In this document: in pieces, positions 28,863-37,807 of the stretch | Layout: every line of letters starts with the position of its first letter | How positions within the stretch are numbered: position 1 is the stretch's first letter | DNA from: Pelagerythrobacter marensis | Lineage (GTDB): Bacteria; Pseudomonadota; Alphaproteobacteria; Sphingomonadales; Sphingomonadaceae | Direction: 5' to 3' | Assembly (NCBI RefSeq): GCF_001028625.1 | Contig: NZ_CP011805.1 | Coordinates: forward strand, 2,341,001-2,405,000 | Length of the DNA stretch: 64,000 nt | Made by a program: the position numbers and the translations under genes | Notes under the pieces: generated by a model | Database searches by the model: none | Seen by the model: the letters and a program-made list of their open reading frames with translations, nothing else | What the model was told of the DNA's origin: nothing

Positions 28863-29106
28863 CGCGCGCGCAGCGTCCGCCGCCTCGAACGGGCGGTGAG
28901 TCTCATGCCGGACTCGCAATTTTGTTACGAGTGTGTTATATAATACACCAACTGCATCGGCGTTCGTCCGATCGCAGGCGTGACATGTGGAAAGGTCCGG
29001 CCCAATCGCGACAGGACAAGTTGGCAGTCGCCCGCGCGTTAGAGAGTGCGGTCGATACCGATTTGACTCGTCGTGTGGAGGCTCCGACCGCAGAAAGGAC
29101 TTGTGC
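28863..29106 (+). promoter_or_regulatory. carD leader region with a TATAAT box and GANTC sites
   Basis: A perfect TATAAT lies at 28939-28944 in the AT-rich stretch TGTTATATAATACACC, about 160 bases before the carD start. I see no good -35 at 16-18 bases. Three GANTC sites (28898, 28911, 29065) are present. A GC-rich inverted repeat (CCGCC/GGGCGG) at about 28878-28896 follows fdxA without a T-tract. A carD promoter here is likely but not proved. Confidence 0.35.
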
Positions 29107-29640
29107 ATGGCCAGCAAGGCTCCCGCCTTCGATGTCGGCGACTATGTCGTATATCCCAAGCACGGCGTAGGCCGTGTGATCGAGCTGCAGAACGAAGAAA
29201 TCGCCGGAATGCAGCTCGAACTCTATGTTCTCCGGTTCGAGAAGGAGCGCATGACCCTGCGCGTTCCCACGAACAAGGTCGAAGCGATCGGCATGCGCAA
29301 GCTGTCGAGCGACAAGACGCTGAAGGAAGCGATGGAAACGCTCAAGGGCAAGCCCAAGGTCAAGCGCACGATGTGGAGCCGCCGGGCGCAGGAATACGAA
29401 GCGAAGATCAATTCAGGCGATCTGGTTTCGATCGCGGAAGTGACCCGCGACCTGTTCCGCCCCGACGATCAGCCCGAACAGTCCTATTCCGAACGGCAGA
29501 TTTTCGAGGCGGCCTCAAGCCGGCTCGCACGCGAACTGGCCGCGATGGAAAAGACCGACGAGCCTGCTGCGCTCGAAAAGATCCTCGCGGTCCTGCGCGA
29601 ACATGCGCCCCAGTATTACGAAAATGCCGAGGAAGCCTGA
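29107..29640 (+). CDS. CarD/CdnL family RNA polymerase-binding regulator
   Basis: This 177-residue protein stabilises RNA polymerase open complexes, mostly at rRNA and growth genes. The N-terminal Tudor-like interaction domain (FDVGDYVVYPKHGVGRVIEL) and C-terminal helical DNA-binding domain (EAKINSGDLVSIAEVTRDLF) are complete. The ATG at 29107 follows AAAGGACT. It is separated from fdxA by 244 bases and closed by a strong terminator, so it is probably transcribed on its own as well as from readthrough. Confidence 0.95.
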   Translation: MASKAPAFDVGDYVVYPKHGVGRVIELQNEEIAGMQLELYVLRFEKERMTLRVPTNKVEAIGMRKLSSDKTLKEAMETLKGKPKVKRTMWSRRAQEYEAKINSGDLVSIAEVTRDLFRPDDQPEQSYSERQIFEAASSRLARELAAMEKTDEPAALEKILAVLREHAPQYYENAEEA

Positions 29641-29678
29641 CGCTTCCCGTTTCGACGAAACGCCGGCGTAAGCCGATC

Positions 29679-29707
29679 AAGGGCCGCTCTAACGAGCGGC
29701 CCTTTTT
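29679..29707 (+). terminator. Intrinsic terminator of carD
   Basis: A perfect nine-pair stem GGGCCGCTC / GAGCGGCCC (29681-29689, 29694-29702) with loop TAAC, flanked by AA upstream and followed by five Ts (29703-29707). This is the clearest intrinsic terminator in the window. Confidence 0.92.
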
Positions 29708-29815
29708 GCATGACTGTTGCGTAACCCCGAGCGCTGTATTACATCAGCAATACGGGCTGGGAGATCCGAGAGCGTCATGCTGGGCGCTCGGGTCCCGATA
29801 TGAGGACAAACACGA

Positions 29816-30646
29816 ATGCTGCACAAGATCCTGAAGAGTATGGTTCCGATCGCCGCGATGATACTGGCATCAGGCTGCAACGGAACGATCAACATCGGCG
29901 GTTCGGACGGGGTGCCCCTTTCCGAACTCGACACAACCGGCAAGACGCCGGTCGAAGTTGTTCTGGCCGGCCCGGACGACGTTGTCGTGGCCCGGGGCGA
30001 CACATTCGACATCTCGGTAAGCGGTGACGATGCGGCGATAGACGAACTGCGTTTCACGCTCGACGACGAAACGCTGGGCATCATGCGCGAAAGCGACGGT
30101 CTGCGCAGCGCCGATGGAAAGGCAACGGTGCGCGTCACCCTGCCCCGGGTCGAGAAGCTGGTCCTTGCCGGATCGGGAACGATCGAGGCCGACATGCTCG
30201 ATGGCGATGCGGAAGTCACCATCGCCGGCAGTGGCACTGCGCGCACCGCGAGAGTCGATGCCGGCACCTTGAATGTGACGATTGCCGGATCGGGCACCTA
30301 TCACGCAGCAGGACGAGTGGATTCACTCGAACTGAAGGTCGCCGGTTCCGGCAAGGCGGAAATGGACGGCCTGCAGGTCGGCAACGCCGAAATCACGATT
30401 GCCGGTGCCGGCGATGCGGCATTCGCTTCGGACGGAACCGTCGAAGCCACCATCATGGGATCGGGCGACGTCACGGTTTCCGGCTCCGCCCGCTGCACGG
30501 TCAACACGATGGGTTCGGGCACGCTTACCTGCAAGAACGGGAATGCCGCTGGCACAGCCGACAATGCAGCCCCATCGCCGCCTGAGCCGCCGGCCGCACC
30601 GGAGCCGCCTGCGGCGCCCGAACCCCCGCAGGCGCCGCAAACGTAA
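29816..30646 (+). CDS. GIN-domain (DUF2807) lipoprotein with Pro-rich tail
   Basis: This 276-residue protein has a lipoprotein signal (lipobox LASGC, Cys about 21). The body is a beta-helical GIN domain with repeated VTIAGSGT-type turns (LVLAGSGTIEADM, VTIAGSGTARTARV, LNVTIAGSGTYHA), and the end is a Pro/Glu/Ala repeat (PEPPAAPEPP). It is probably tethered to the outer membrane facing the periplasm or surface. Function unknown; such domains resemble putative autotransporter adhesin heads. GAGGA precedes the ATG. Confidence 0.83.
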   Translation: MLHKILKSMVPIAAMILASGCNGTINIGGSDGVPLSELDTTGKTPVEVVLAGPDDVVVARGDTFDISVSGDDAAIDELRFTLDDETLGIMRESDGLRSADGKATVRVTLPRVEKLVLAGSGTIEADMLDGDAEVTIAGSGTARTARVDAGTLNVTIAGSGTYHAAGRVDSLELKVAGSGKAEMDGLQVGNAEITIAGAGDAAFASDGTVEATIMGSGDVTVSGSARCTVNTMGSGTLTCKNGNAAGTADNAAPSPPEPPAAPEPPAAPEPPQAPQT

Positions 30647-30713
30647 CAAAGTTGGCGATCGTTCATCGCACCTGCGCAAACAATCGGCTATGCCGCGCTC
30701 AAGGAGGCCTTCC

Positions 30714-31049
30714 ATGCGCGGCATAGCTTTGATTTCGACCCTGCTCCCCCTGTCGCTCGCTCTTAGCGGGTGCCTCGCCAAGACGGCTTTCGATGTGGCG
30801 ACAGCGCCGGTGCGCGTCGCCGGCAAGGCTATCGACGTCGCTACCACCAGCCAGTCCGAAGCGGACGAGAAGCGCGGGCGCGAACTGCGCAAGCGCGAAG
30901 AAGAGCTTGGCCGGCTGGAAAGGCAGTACGACAAGGAAATGCGCGAATGTGCCGACGGCGACCGTCGCGCCTGCGACAAGGCACGCAAGACCTACGCGGA
31001 AATTCAGGTTCTCCTGCCCAGCGTTCCGCGCGAGCCTGAACCGCGCTAG
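30714..31049 (+). CDS. Small lipoprotein with charged helix
   Basis: This 111-residue lipoprotein has lipobox LSGC (Cys about 20), then a short spacer (TAFDVATAPVRVAGKAIDVA) and a highly charged Glu/Arg/Lys helix likely to form a coiled coil, with two Cys (MRECADGDRRACDKA). No named function. AAGGAGG lies 8 bases before the ATG. It follows the GIN lipoprotein by 67 bases, so the two may be co-expressed. Confidence 0.78.
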   Translation: MRGIALISTLLPLSLALSGCLAKTAFDVATAPVRVAGKAIDVATTSQSEADEKRGRELRKREEELGRLERQYDKEMRECADGDRRACDKARKTYAEIQVLLPSVPREPEPR

Positions 31050-31078
31050 CTCGCCCGGCTAGACTCGCACGGCTGCGT

Positions 31079-32029
31079 TCAGGCGGCTGCGCGGCGAAGC
31101 CGGTCGTTGATCGCGATACCGATCCCATCGCCGGGGACCGGCGCAACCGCGATCCGGGGCTTATCCGATCGCGCGGCATCGTGCAGGCAGGAATAGAGGC
31201 GCGCAGCCGCTTCCGCCAGATCACCTGCAGCGGACAAGCTGACATCGCCAGGAATCGACCCGAAGCCGATCATAAACTCCTCAGACGTCGGCTCCTGACT
31301 GTTCAGCCTGACAGGCTTGCCCGGCGCATAATGGCTGGCAAGCTGCCCCGGTGCCTCCACCGGCGCGCCAGCCGGGTCCGCCGGTGCCCCCGTCGCCGGC
31401 AGACCACGCAAAGCGGTGAGATCGAAGGGGCCGGGACGCAGTTCCTCCCAGCTACCATCCTCGCGGATCGCAAGGATGGTCGATTCAACGCCCGCCGGAC
31501 AAGCCCCGGCATCGAGCACCAGGTCGATCTTTCCGTCGAGCGAAGCCAGCACGTGGGCGGCAGTCGTGGGCGAGATGAACCCGCTGCGGTTGGCCGACGG
31601 AGCGGCCAGGGGAAAATCGCATTCGGCAAGCAACGCGCGCATTATGGGATGGCTCGGCACGCGCATCGCCACCGTCGGCAGACCGGCGCTCACCGCCGGC
31701 GCCAACCCGGCATCGGTGCGACGCGGAAGCACAAGCGTCAGCGGCCCCGGCCACCATGTGCCGGCAATCCGCGCAGCGGTACCGCTCAGCGTGGCATAGC
31801 GTGCCGCCTGGTCGGCATCGCGCACGTGAACGATCAATGGGTTGAAATCCGGCCGGCCCTTCGCGTGGTAGATTTTCTCCACCGCCGGGGCGCTGTCGGC
31901 CCGCGCGGCGAGGCCGTAAACGGTTTCGGTCGGGACCGCGACAAGCCCCCCGGCGCGCAGTATCGACGCGGCGCGAGCGATACCCGCCCGGTTTGCCGGT
32001 GCCGTTTCCGTAACGTATTTGCCGCTCAT
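31079..32029 (-). CDS. tsaC: L-threonylcarbamoyladenylate synthase (Sua5 type)
   Basis: The enzyme makes threonylcarbamoyl-AMP from Thr, bicarbonate and ATP for the universal t6A37 tRNA modification. The YrdC domain shows VAVPTETVYGLAARA, KIYHAKGRPDFNPL, TWWPGPLTLVL, and SANRSGFISPTTA. At 316 residues it includes the extra C-terminal Sua5 domain, so it is the long form. It is divergent from the acyl-CoA dehydrogenase gene, which starts 47 bases away. Confidence 0.94.
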   Translation of the reverse strand: MSGKYVTETAPANRAGIARAASILRAGGLVAVPTETVYGLAARADSAPAVEKIYHAKGRPDFNPLIVHVRDADQAARYATLSGTAARIAGTWWPGPLTLVLPRRTDAGLAPAVSAGLPTVAMRVPSHPIMRALLAECDFPLAAPSANRSGFISPTTAAHVLASLDGKIDLVLDAGACPAGVESTILAIREDGSWEELRPGPFDLTALRGLPATGAPADPAGAPVEAPGQLASHYAPGKPVRLNSQEPTSEEFMIGFGSIPGDVSLSAAGDLAEAAARLYSCLHDAARSDKPRIAVAPVPGDGIGIAINDRLRRAAA

Positions 32030-32075
32030 GCCCGAGCGCTATATCTGCCAATGCGCAAAGCCAAGAGGAATGCCT

Positions 32076-33815
32076 GTGAACTACACCCCCGCAACCGCCG
32101 ATCAACTGCTCGCGATCCACGCCAATGCCGACATCGCCGGGCTCGCCGCGTCCGAACGATTCGCCGCGGCAGAACCCGACATGGTGGAAGCGATCGTTGA
32201 GGGAATCGGGCAATTCGCGAGCGGCGAATGGGCTCCTCTCAACCGCTCCGGCGACGAGGCAGGGGCGATCCTCGACAACGGGACAGTGCGCTCGCCCGAA
32301 GGCTTTGCCGAGGCCTATCGTCACTATGTCGAGCAAGGATGGAACGCGATCGCCGGCCCGACCGCGTTCGGCGGCCAGGGGCTTCCCTTCACGCTTGCCT
32401 GCAACGTGCTGGAAAATCTCGGTACGGCCAATATGGCCTTCAGTCTCCTGCCGATGCTGTCCGTCGGCGCGACCGAAGCTCTCGAACATCACGGCAGCGA
32501 GGCGCAGAAGGCGAAATACCTGCCGAAGCTGGTCAGCGGCGAGTGGTCCGGCACGATGAACCTGACCGAGCCTCAGGCAGGCAGCGACCTCGGCGCTTTG
32601 CGCGCCACCGCAACGCCGATCGAAGAGGGCGAACACGCCGGCAAGTACCGCATCGCCGGCCAGAAGATCTTCATCACCTGGGGCGAGCACGAACTCGCCG
32701 AGAATATCATCCATCTGGTGCTGGCCCGATTGCCCGATGCGCCTGAGGGAAGCCGCGGAATCTCGCTGTTTCTCGTCCCCAAATACCATGTTGCGGACGA
32801 TGGTACGCTGGGCGCGCGAAACGACCTGCGTTGCGTCAGCCTGGAACACAAGCTGGGCATCCATGCCTCCCCCACTTGCGTCATGAGCTATGGCGACGAG
32901 GGTGGCTGCATCGGCGAACTCGTAGGGGCGGAAAATCGCGGTCTCATGGCGATGTTCACGATGATGAACAACGCCCGCATCAACGTCGGCAGCCAGGGCG
33001 TGCAGATGGGCGAACGCGCAACGCAGGCAGCGGTCGCCTATGCGCGCGACCGGGTCCAGTCGGCACGCGCAGGATCGGGGGACAAGACCCCTGTGGCGAT
33101 TATCGAACATCCCGACGTGCGCCGAATGCTCATGCGGATGAAGGCCCTGACGGAGGGGATGCGCGCCCTGCTCTACCACACTGCGGGCCAGGTCGACCGG
33201 GGGACGCTGGGCGACGAAGCGGCCCAGCGCAGGGCGGAAATCCTGGTTCCCCTGATCAAGGCATGGGGCACCGATGCCGGAGTGGAAGTGGCCAGCCTGG
33301 GCATACAGGTCCACGGCGGCATGGGATTCATCGAGGAAACCGGCGCGGCGCAGCTCTATCGCGACGCGCGGATTGCCCCGATCTACGAAGGGACGAACGG
33401 TATCCAGGCCGCGGACCTTGTCACGCGCAAGCTCGGGCTGGAAAACGGCGCTGTTTTCGCCGGGCTGATGGACGATATCGCGCGTGATGCCGGCGGGGAA
33501 GACGGTCTCGTGCAGCTGGCGACCACTTGCCGTGCGATCGGTGAATGGATGCGTGATGAGGCCAGCCTGGACGATCGCTTGGCCGGCAGCGTGCCATTCT
33601 GCACGATGAGCGCGGTCGCCGTCGCCGGATGGCAACTGATGCGACAGCTGCGCACAATCGACGATGGCGATTTCGCGGGGCTGGCAGACGCCAAGAAGGC
33701 CACTGTCCGGTTCTTCCTGGATCGCATCGTGCCCGAGGCCGCCGGCCTTCGCGCATCGGCAACGGCAGGGGCGGAAAGTCTGTACGTGCTCGATAGCGCG
33801 CAATTCGCTCGCTGA
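32076..33815 (+). CDS. Acyl-CoA dehydrogenase, DmdC-like
   Basis: This FAD enzyme of about 579 residues belongs to the long acyl-CoA dehydrogenases with a C-terminal extension, often annotated as 3-methylmercaptopropionyl-CoA dehydrogenase (DmdC). It shows NLTEPQAGSDLGAL, GQKIFITWGEH, and VHGGMGFIEETGAAQLYRDARIAPIYEGTNGIQ, with Glu in YEGTNG as the likely catalytic base. I chose GTG 32076, with AGAGGA six bases upstream; ATG 32070 abuts the ribosome site. The substrate is uncertain. It overlaps the DUF815 gene (TGATG). Confidence 0.88.
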   Translation: MNYTPATADQLLAIHANADIAGLAASERFAAAEPDMVEAIVEGIGQFASGEWAPLNRSGDEAGAILDNGTVRSPEGFAEAYRHYVEQGWNAIAGPTAFGGQGLPFTLACNVLENLGTANMAFSLLPMLSVGATEALEHHGSEAQKAKYLPKLVSGEWSGTMNLTEPQAGSDLGALRATATPIEEGEHAGKYRIAGQKIFITWGEHELAENIIHLVLARLPDAPEGSRGISLFLVPKYHVADDGTLGARNDLRCVSLEHKLGIHASPTCVMSYGDEGGCIGELVGAENRGLMAMFTMMNNARINVGSQGVQMGERATQAAVAYARDRVQSARAGSGDKTPVAIIEHPDVRRMLMRMKALTEGMRALLYHTAGQVDRGTLGDEAAQRRAEILVPLIKAWGTDAGVEVASLGIQVHGGMGFIEETGAAQLYRDARIAPIYEGTNGIQAADLVTRKLGLENGAVFAGLMDDIARDAGGEDGLVQLATTCRAIGEWMRDEASLDDRLAGSVPFCTMSAVAVAGWQLMRQLRTIDDGDFAGLADAKKATVRFFLDRIVPEAAGLRASATAGAESLYVLDSAQFAR

Positions 33816-34642
33816 TGGCCGATCAGGGCGATCCGCTTGCGCGCATTGCCGACGCGCTTGAACGTCTTGCCGGGTCTTCGCCAGCCATTGCCGACTGGCG
33901 GGACGCACCGGCCTATGTCTGGGATGGGACCACCGGCCGCGCGCTGGAAACGTTCGCGTCCATCAGGCTCGACCTGCTGCGCGGGGTGGAGGCGCAGCGC
34001 GATGCGGTCGCCGCCAATGTGGCGCGCCTGGCTCGCGGCCATGCGGCTCACGACATGCTGCTGTGGGGCGCGCGCGGGATGGGAAAATCGGCGCTGGTGC
34101 GCGCAGCAGTCGCCGAAGCGCAGAAGGATACCGGCCAGTCGCTCGCTCTGGTCCAGGCCGGCACAGATGCGCTCGACACGCTGCCTCAGCTGTTCTCCGA
34201 ACTGGCCCGCGTTGAGCGGGGCTTTCTCGTGTTCATCGACGATCTGGGGTTTGCGGACGACGATTCGGTCGGCCCGCGTCACTTGCGTTCATGGCTGGAG
34301 GGCGGGGTCGAAGCGCGCCCGGGCAATGTACGGCTGGCGGTGACCGCGAACCGGCGGGCGATCGTGCCGCGTCAGGCCAGCGAGCAGGATGACCCGATCA
34401 ATCCGCGCGACGCGGTGGACGACAAGCTGGCGCTGGCGGATCGTTTTGGCCTCACGCTCGGATTCCACAATTGCGGGCAGGACGACTATCTCGCAATCGT
34501 CGCAGGCTATGCCGAAGAGTATGGCCTCGACTGGGACCAGGCCGAAGCCATCGCCTGGGCACACCGCCGCGGCGCCCGGTCGGGCCGCACTGCGTGGCAG
34601 TATATCGTGGAACTGGCCGGTCGTTCAGGGCGCGCGCTCTAG
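33815..34642 (+). CDS. DUF815 AAA-type ATPase
   Basis: This 275-residue P-loop protein (LLWGARGMGKSALVRA near residue 88) has Walker B-like FLVFIDDLGFA and sensor-like VRLAVTANRRAIVPR, then the DUF815 signature DDKLALADRFGLTLGFHNC. It is a predicted cytoplasmic AAA+ ATPase of unknown function. The N-terminus is a short helix (ARIADALERLAG) that may oligomerise. It is translationally coupled to the acyl-CoA dehydrogenase, though no functional link is known. Confidence 0.87.
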   Translation: MADQGDPLARIADALERLAGSSPAIADWRDAPAYVWDGTTGRALETFASIRLDLLRGVEAQRDAVAANVARLARGHAAHDMLLWGARGMGKSALVRAAVAEAQKDTGQSLALVQAGTDALDTLPQLFSELARVERGFLVFIDDLGFADDDSVGPRHLRSWLEGGVEARPGNVRLAVTANRRAIVPRQASEQDDPINPRDAVDDKLALADRFGLTLGFHNCGQDDYLAIVAGYAEEYGLDWDQAEAIAWAHRRGARSGRTAWQYIVELAGRSGRAL

Positions 34643-34689
34643 CCAAGCACGACGCCCGCCTTTTGGGCGTTGCACCCTGAGGCCAGGGA

Positions 34690-36147
34690 TTAAGGCTGAA
34701 CCCCTTCGCGGGCGTAATCGTCGCTGAAGGTCGCGCTGGAATTGCCGCCCAGTTCGCGCTGCGGCGGGAGCGATGTGCCTCTGATCCGCTCTATGGCCGC
34801 GGCCGGCTCGGAACCGGGCGCAACCACGCGCCAGATGATCCCGCCTGTGTCGTCGCTGACCAGCAGCGCGCCGTCACCGGCCCACGCAACCCAGGTCGGG
34901 CGCCCGCGCGTCGTACCCTCGCCCGTCAAAAAGCCTGTAAGCACGGGCAACGGCTTGCCCAGCGGATTGCCGCGCTCGTCGAAAGCGACATAGACGACGT
35001 CATAACCCGCAGCGGGAATACGGTTCCACGAACCGTGGCGCGCGATAAAGGCGCCGCTGTCGAACCGCGGCCCCATTCGCGCACCTTCCTCGCTGAAAGC
35101 CAGCCCAAGGGCGGCCACATGCGGGCCCAGGGCATATTCCGGCCGGCGCGTATATTCGACCAGGAAGTTCGGCATCGGGGCGGTCACGCGCCGATCGAAA
35201 TTGTCTTTCCAGTAGACCCAGGGCCAGCCGTACTGCGCCCCGATCGGCACGTTGGTGAGATAATCGGGCACCAGGTCCGAACCGAGCATGTCGCGCTCGT
35301 TCACCGTGGTCCACAGTTCGCCGCTCCAGGGGTTCCAGTCGAGCCCATTGGGGTTGCGAAGACCGGTGGCGAACAGGCGCTGGCGGTCTTCCGCCAGATC
35401 ATATTCCCAGATGGCGGCGCGGCCTTCTTCGGCCTCCATCCCCTTTTCCCCGATGTTCGACGCCGATCCGACCGCGACGTAGACATGCTCTCCCTCAGGA
35501 TCGAGCGCGATGTTGCGCATCCAGTGGTTGCCGGCTGCCGGCAATGCCATCAGCTGGCGCGGTTCGGCGGTGATCTGGGTCGAGCCAAGCTCGTACGGCA
35601 CTGCAATCAGGGCATCGTGATTGGCAATGTAGAGCGTGTCTTCCGCCCAGGCGATCCCCGATGGCGAATCGAGCGAATCGGTAAGGACGAACCGCTGTTC
35701 CGCCGCGCCATCGCCGTCGCCATCGCGCAGGAGAACGAGCTGGTTCGGCGAATCACCGCCCGCACCGGCGCGCGACATCAGCAGCCCTGCCACCCAGTCG
35801 ACGAAACCGCCGCCCTCCTCATTCTCCGGTGCCCGTGTCAGAGTGACAAGCACATCACCGTTGGGAAGGGTGTGGATGACGCGCGGATGTTCGAGCCCTT
35901 CCGCGAAGCGCGTGACGGCCAATCCTTCCGCAGCCTGCGGCGACTCGCCCTCATCCCAACCCACAGGCTTGGCGATGCGAACGGTCGGTACCATCTCGGA
36001 ATCGGGTTCGGCGAGGACCGGATCGGCCCCCGTAACTTCCTCCACCGGAACTTCGGCTTCGTCGCCCTGCAACAGCCACACGACTGCGAAAATCAGGGCG
36101 AGAAGAAGGACGAGGACCCAAATCAGGATCTTGCGCTTGGTGCTCAT
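34690..36147 (-). CDS. PQQ-dependent sugar dehydrogenase-like (sorbosone dehydrogenase family)
   Basis: This 485-residue protein has a single N-terminal membrane anchor (ILIWVLVLLLALIFAVVWLL), then a six-bladed propeller of the glucose/sorbosone dehydrogenase fold. Visible are GLRNPNGLDWNPWSGELWTT, GWPWVYWKDNF and HGSWNRIPAAGYDVV. Family members oxidise aldoses in the periplasm with bound PQQ; no pqq synthesis genes are in the window, so cofactor use is unproven. Ribosome site is weak at 36147. Divergent from the methionine sulfoxide reductase gene. Confidence 0.85.
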   Translation of the reverse strand: MSTKRKILIWVLVLLLALIFAVVWLLQGDEAEVPVEEVTGADPVLAEPDSEMVPTVRIAKPVGWDEGESPQAAEGLAVTRFAEGLEHPRVIHTLPNGDVLVTLTRAPENEEGGGFVDWVAGLLMSRAGAGGDSPNQLVLLRDGDGDGAAEQRFVLTDSLDSPSGIAWAEDTLYIANHDALIAVPYELGSTQITAEPRQLMALPAAGNHWMRNIALDPEGEHVYVAVGSASNIGEKGMEAEEGRAAIWEYDLAEDRQRLFATGLRNPNGLDWNPWSGELWTTVNERDMLGSDLVPDYLTNVPIGAQYGWPWVYWKDNFDRRVTAPMPNFLVEYTRRPEYALGPHVAALGLAFSEEGARMGPRFDSGAFIARHGSWNRIPAAGYDVVYVAFDERGNPLGKPLPVLTGFLTGEGTTRGRPTWVAWAGDGALLVSDDTGGIIWRVVAPGSEPAAAIERIRGTSLPPQRELGGNSSATFSDDYAREGVQP

Positions 36148-36209
36148 AGAGGCCGGATTTACGCGCTGGGGGGCTTTGCGGCAATGCCCCGGCACCCTAC
36201 ATCGCGCGA

Positions 36210-36692
36210 ATGTACGATTTCTCTGCCGATCCCGAGCTGCCCAAGACCGAACTCTATCGTCAACTGCACGCTGCAGCCGATGCGCTGACGGCTGGCGAGC
36301 CGGACGGCGTTGCGAACATGGCAAACGTCGCCGCGCTGATGTGGGAGTTTCTCCCCGACCTCAACTGGGCCGGGTTCTACCGGATGATCGAAGACGAGCT
36401 CGTTCTCGGCCCGTTTATCGGGCGGCCCGCCTGTATTCGTATTCCCATCGGCCGCGGCGTTTGCGGGGCGGCCGTCGAGTCGGGCGAAACGCAATTGGTG
36501 GAAGATGTTCACGCATTTCCCGGCCATATCGCATGCGATGCCGCCAGCCGTTCGGAACTCGTCGTGCCGCTGCGTCGCAATGGCCGTACAGTCGCCGTCA
36601 TCGACCTCGACAGTCCCACGCCCGCTCGGTTCGACGCGGATGATGCGGCGGGTATCGGCGCACTCGCCGAACTTATGACTAACCGCATCTGA
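36210..36692 (+). CDS. Free methionine-(R)-sulfoxide reductase (GAF domain)
   Basis: This 160-residue GAF protein repairs free Met-(R)-sulfoxide. The three functional cysteines are present: C75 in RPACIRI, C85 in GRGVCGAA, and C109 in GHIACDAASRSEL. Their spacing (10 and 24) matches characterised fRMsr enzymes, so it is probably active and not just a GAF sensor. It is in a short divergent arrangement with the sugar dehydrogenase-like gene. Confidence 0.92.
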   Translation: MYDFSADPELPKTELYRQLHAAADALTAGEPDGVANMANVAALMWEFLPDLNWAGFYRMIEDELVLGPFIGRPACIRIPIGRGVCGAAVESGETQLVEDVHAFPGHIACDAASRSELVVPLRRNGRTVAVIDLDSPTPARFDADDAAGIGALAELMTNRI

Positions 36693-36811
36693 TCGGCTTC
36701 GCCCCGAATCGGGACAATCCGCGCGTTCGCGTGGGCTGGAGCGGATAGTAATGGTAGATTTTTCGTTAAGTCCGGGAATAGACCTGGCCTAACGAACAAG
36801 GGGAATCGACC

Positions 36812-37717
36812 ATGACTGCCCGCCGTGTGATCTTCCCGGGCGCTGCCGTGGGTGTGCTGCTGACCGCTTTTCCGGCATCCGCGCAGCCGGAGATGACGTA
36901 TGAATACGCCCGTCCTCAGCCGCAGGGTGAAGTCGTCTATCGGCGCGAACCGGTGGTCCAGCCCGTACCCGCGCCGGCCCAGCCGACGGAAGTTCACCGC
37001 AGAGCCGCGCCGTATATCGAGGACGCGAGAGATTACCCGTCTGACGCTGAAGAGTACGAGTATGAATACGAGTACGAGCGCGCCTACGACGATCATGGCG
37101 GCTATGTAGAGGCAGCACCGCCCGCCCCTGTCGTGCATGCGCCAGCCGCGCCGCACGGCTACGCCCGGTTCGATCGGCAGGCCTGGCTGGAAGACTGTCG
37201 CGATCGGTACCGGTCGCAGGACGGAAAGCGGCGAAATGGCGGCATAATCGGCGGACTGCTTGGCGCTGCGACCGGTGGCTTGATCGGCAATCGCGTTGCC
37301 GATGGCGAACGGCTGGCCGGAACGCTGATCGGAGCCGGCGTCGGCGGCCTGGCAGGTCTTGCGATCGGCAGTGCCGTGAATGCGGCGACGGATCGCGATG
37401 AGGCTGCGGACTATTGCGAAAGCTGGCTCAACCAGCACCGACAGGCCTACGCCCCTGCACCCGCTCAGGCTTACCCGCACCCTGCCCCCTACGCCTATGC
37501 CCAGCCCGCAGCCGGGTATTACGGCGCTGGCTGCGCCTGCGGGCCAGCGATGGCCTATATGCCGGTTCTCGTCGCCGTGCCCCAGCGAGCAGTCGTACGC
37601 GAGTATGTGACCGAGGAGTGGGTCGAAGCGGAGCCCGCCCCTCGAGCCAAAAAGCGGCGCATCCAACGGCCCGCACCACGAGGCGACAAGCGCATAAAGT
37701 ATGTGAAGGGCCACTAG
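36812..37717 (+). CDS. Glycine-zipper envelope protein with Tyr/Glu repeats
   Basis: This 301-residue exported protein has a signal peptide (to ASAQ), a Pro-rich segment, an acidic EYEYEYEYE run coded by a 6-base DNA repeat (about 37050-37080), then a glycine-zipper helix pair (GGIIGGLLGAATGGLIGNRVADG, split over two helices) and a Tyr/Pro/Ala-rich and basic tail. It is probably outer-membrane or periplasm associated; function unknown. It is a Gly-zipper 2TM-type protein as often found in sphingomonads. ATG after AAGGGGAATCG. Confidence 0.78.
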   Translation: MTARRVIFPGAAVGVLLTAFPASAQPEMTYEYARPQPQGEVVYRREPVVQPVPAPAQPTEVHRRAAPYIEDARDYPSDAEEYEYEYEYERAYDDHGGYVEAAPPAPVVHAPAAPHGYARFDRQAWLEDCRDRYRSQDGKRRNGGIIGGLLGAATGGLIGNRVADGERLAGTLIGAGVGGLAGLAIGSAVNAATDRDEAADYCESWLNQHRQAYAPAPAQAYPHPAPYAYAQPAAGYYGAGCACGPAMAYMPVLVAVPQRAVVREYVTEEWVEAEPAPRAKKRRIQRPAPRGDKRIKYVKGH

Positions 37718-37752
37718 GCCAACACCAGTAACGCTGCCGAGACGGCGTTTGA

Positions 37753-37785
37753 GGCGACGGTCGATTCCCCGGCCGTCGCCTTATT
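37753..37785 (+). terminator. Intrinsic terminator after the glycine-zipper gene
   Basis: GGCGACGG (37753-37760) pairs with CCGTCGCC (37773-37780), then TTATTTTT. It lies between this gene and the convergent parB stop at 37808, so it should protect parB from readthrough. Confidence 0.82.
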
Positions 37786-37807
37786 TTTCAGCTACTTACA
37801 CCTAGTC

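Noticed and set aside
31485..33908. An 807-codon minus-strand frame opposite the acyl-CoA dehydrogenase.
   Set aside because: It covers the 5' part of tsaC out of frame and lies antisense to a clear dehydrogenase. No recognisable domain.
34655..34676. Inverted repeat ACGCCC/GGGCGT between the DUF815 and sugar dehydrogenase genes.
   Set aside because: Six pairs only, no following T-run on either strand.
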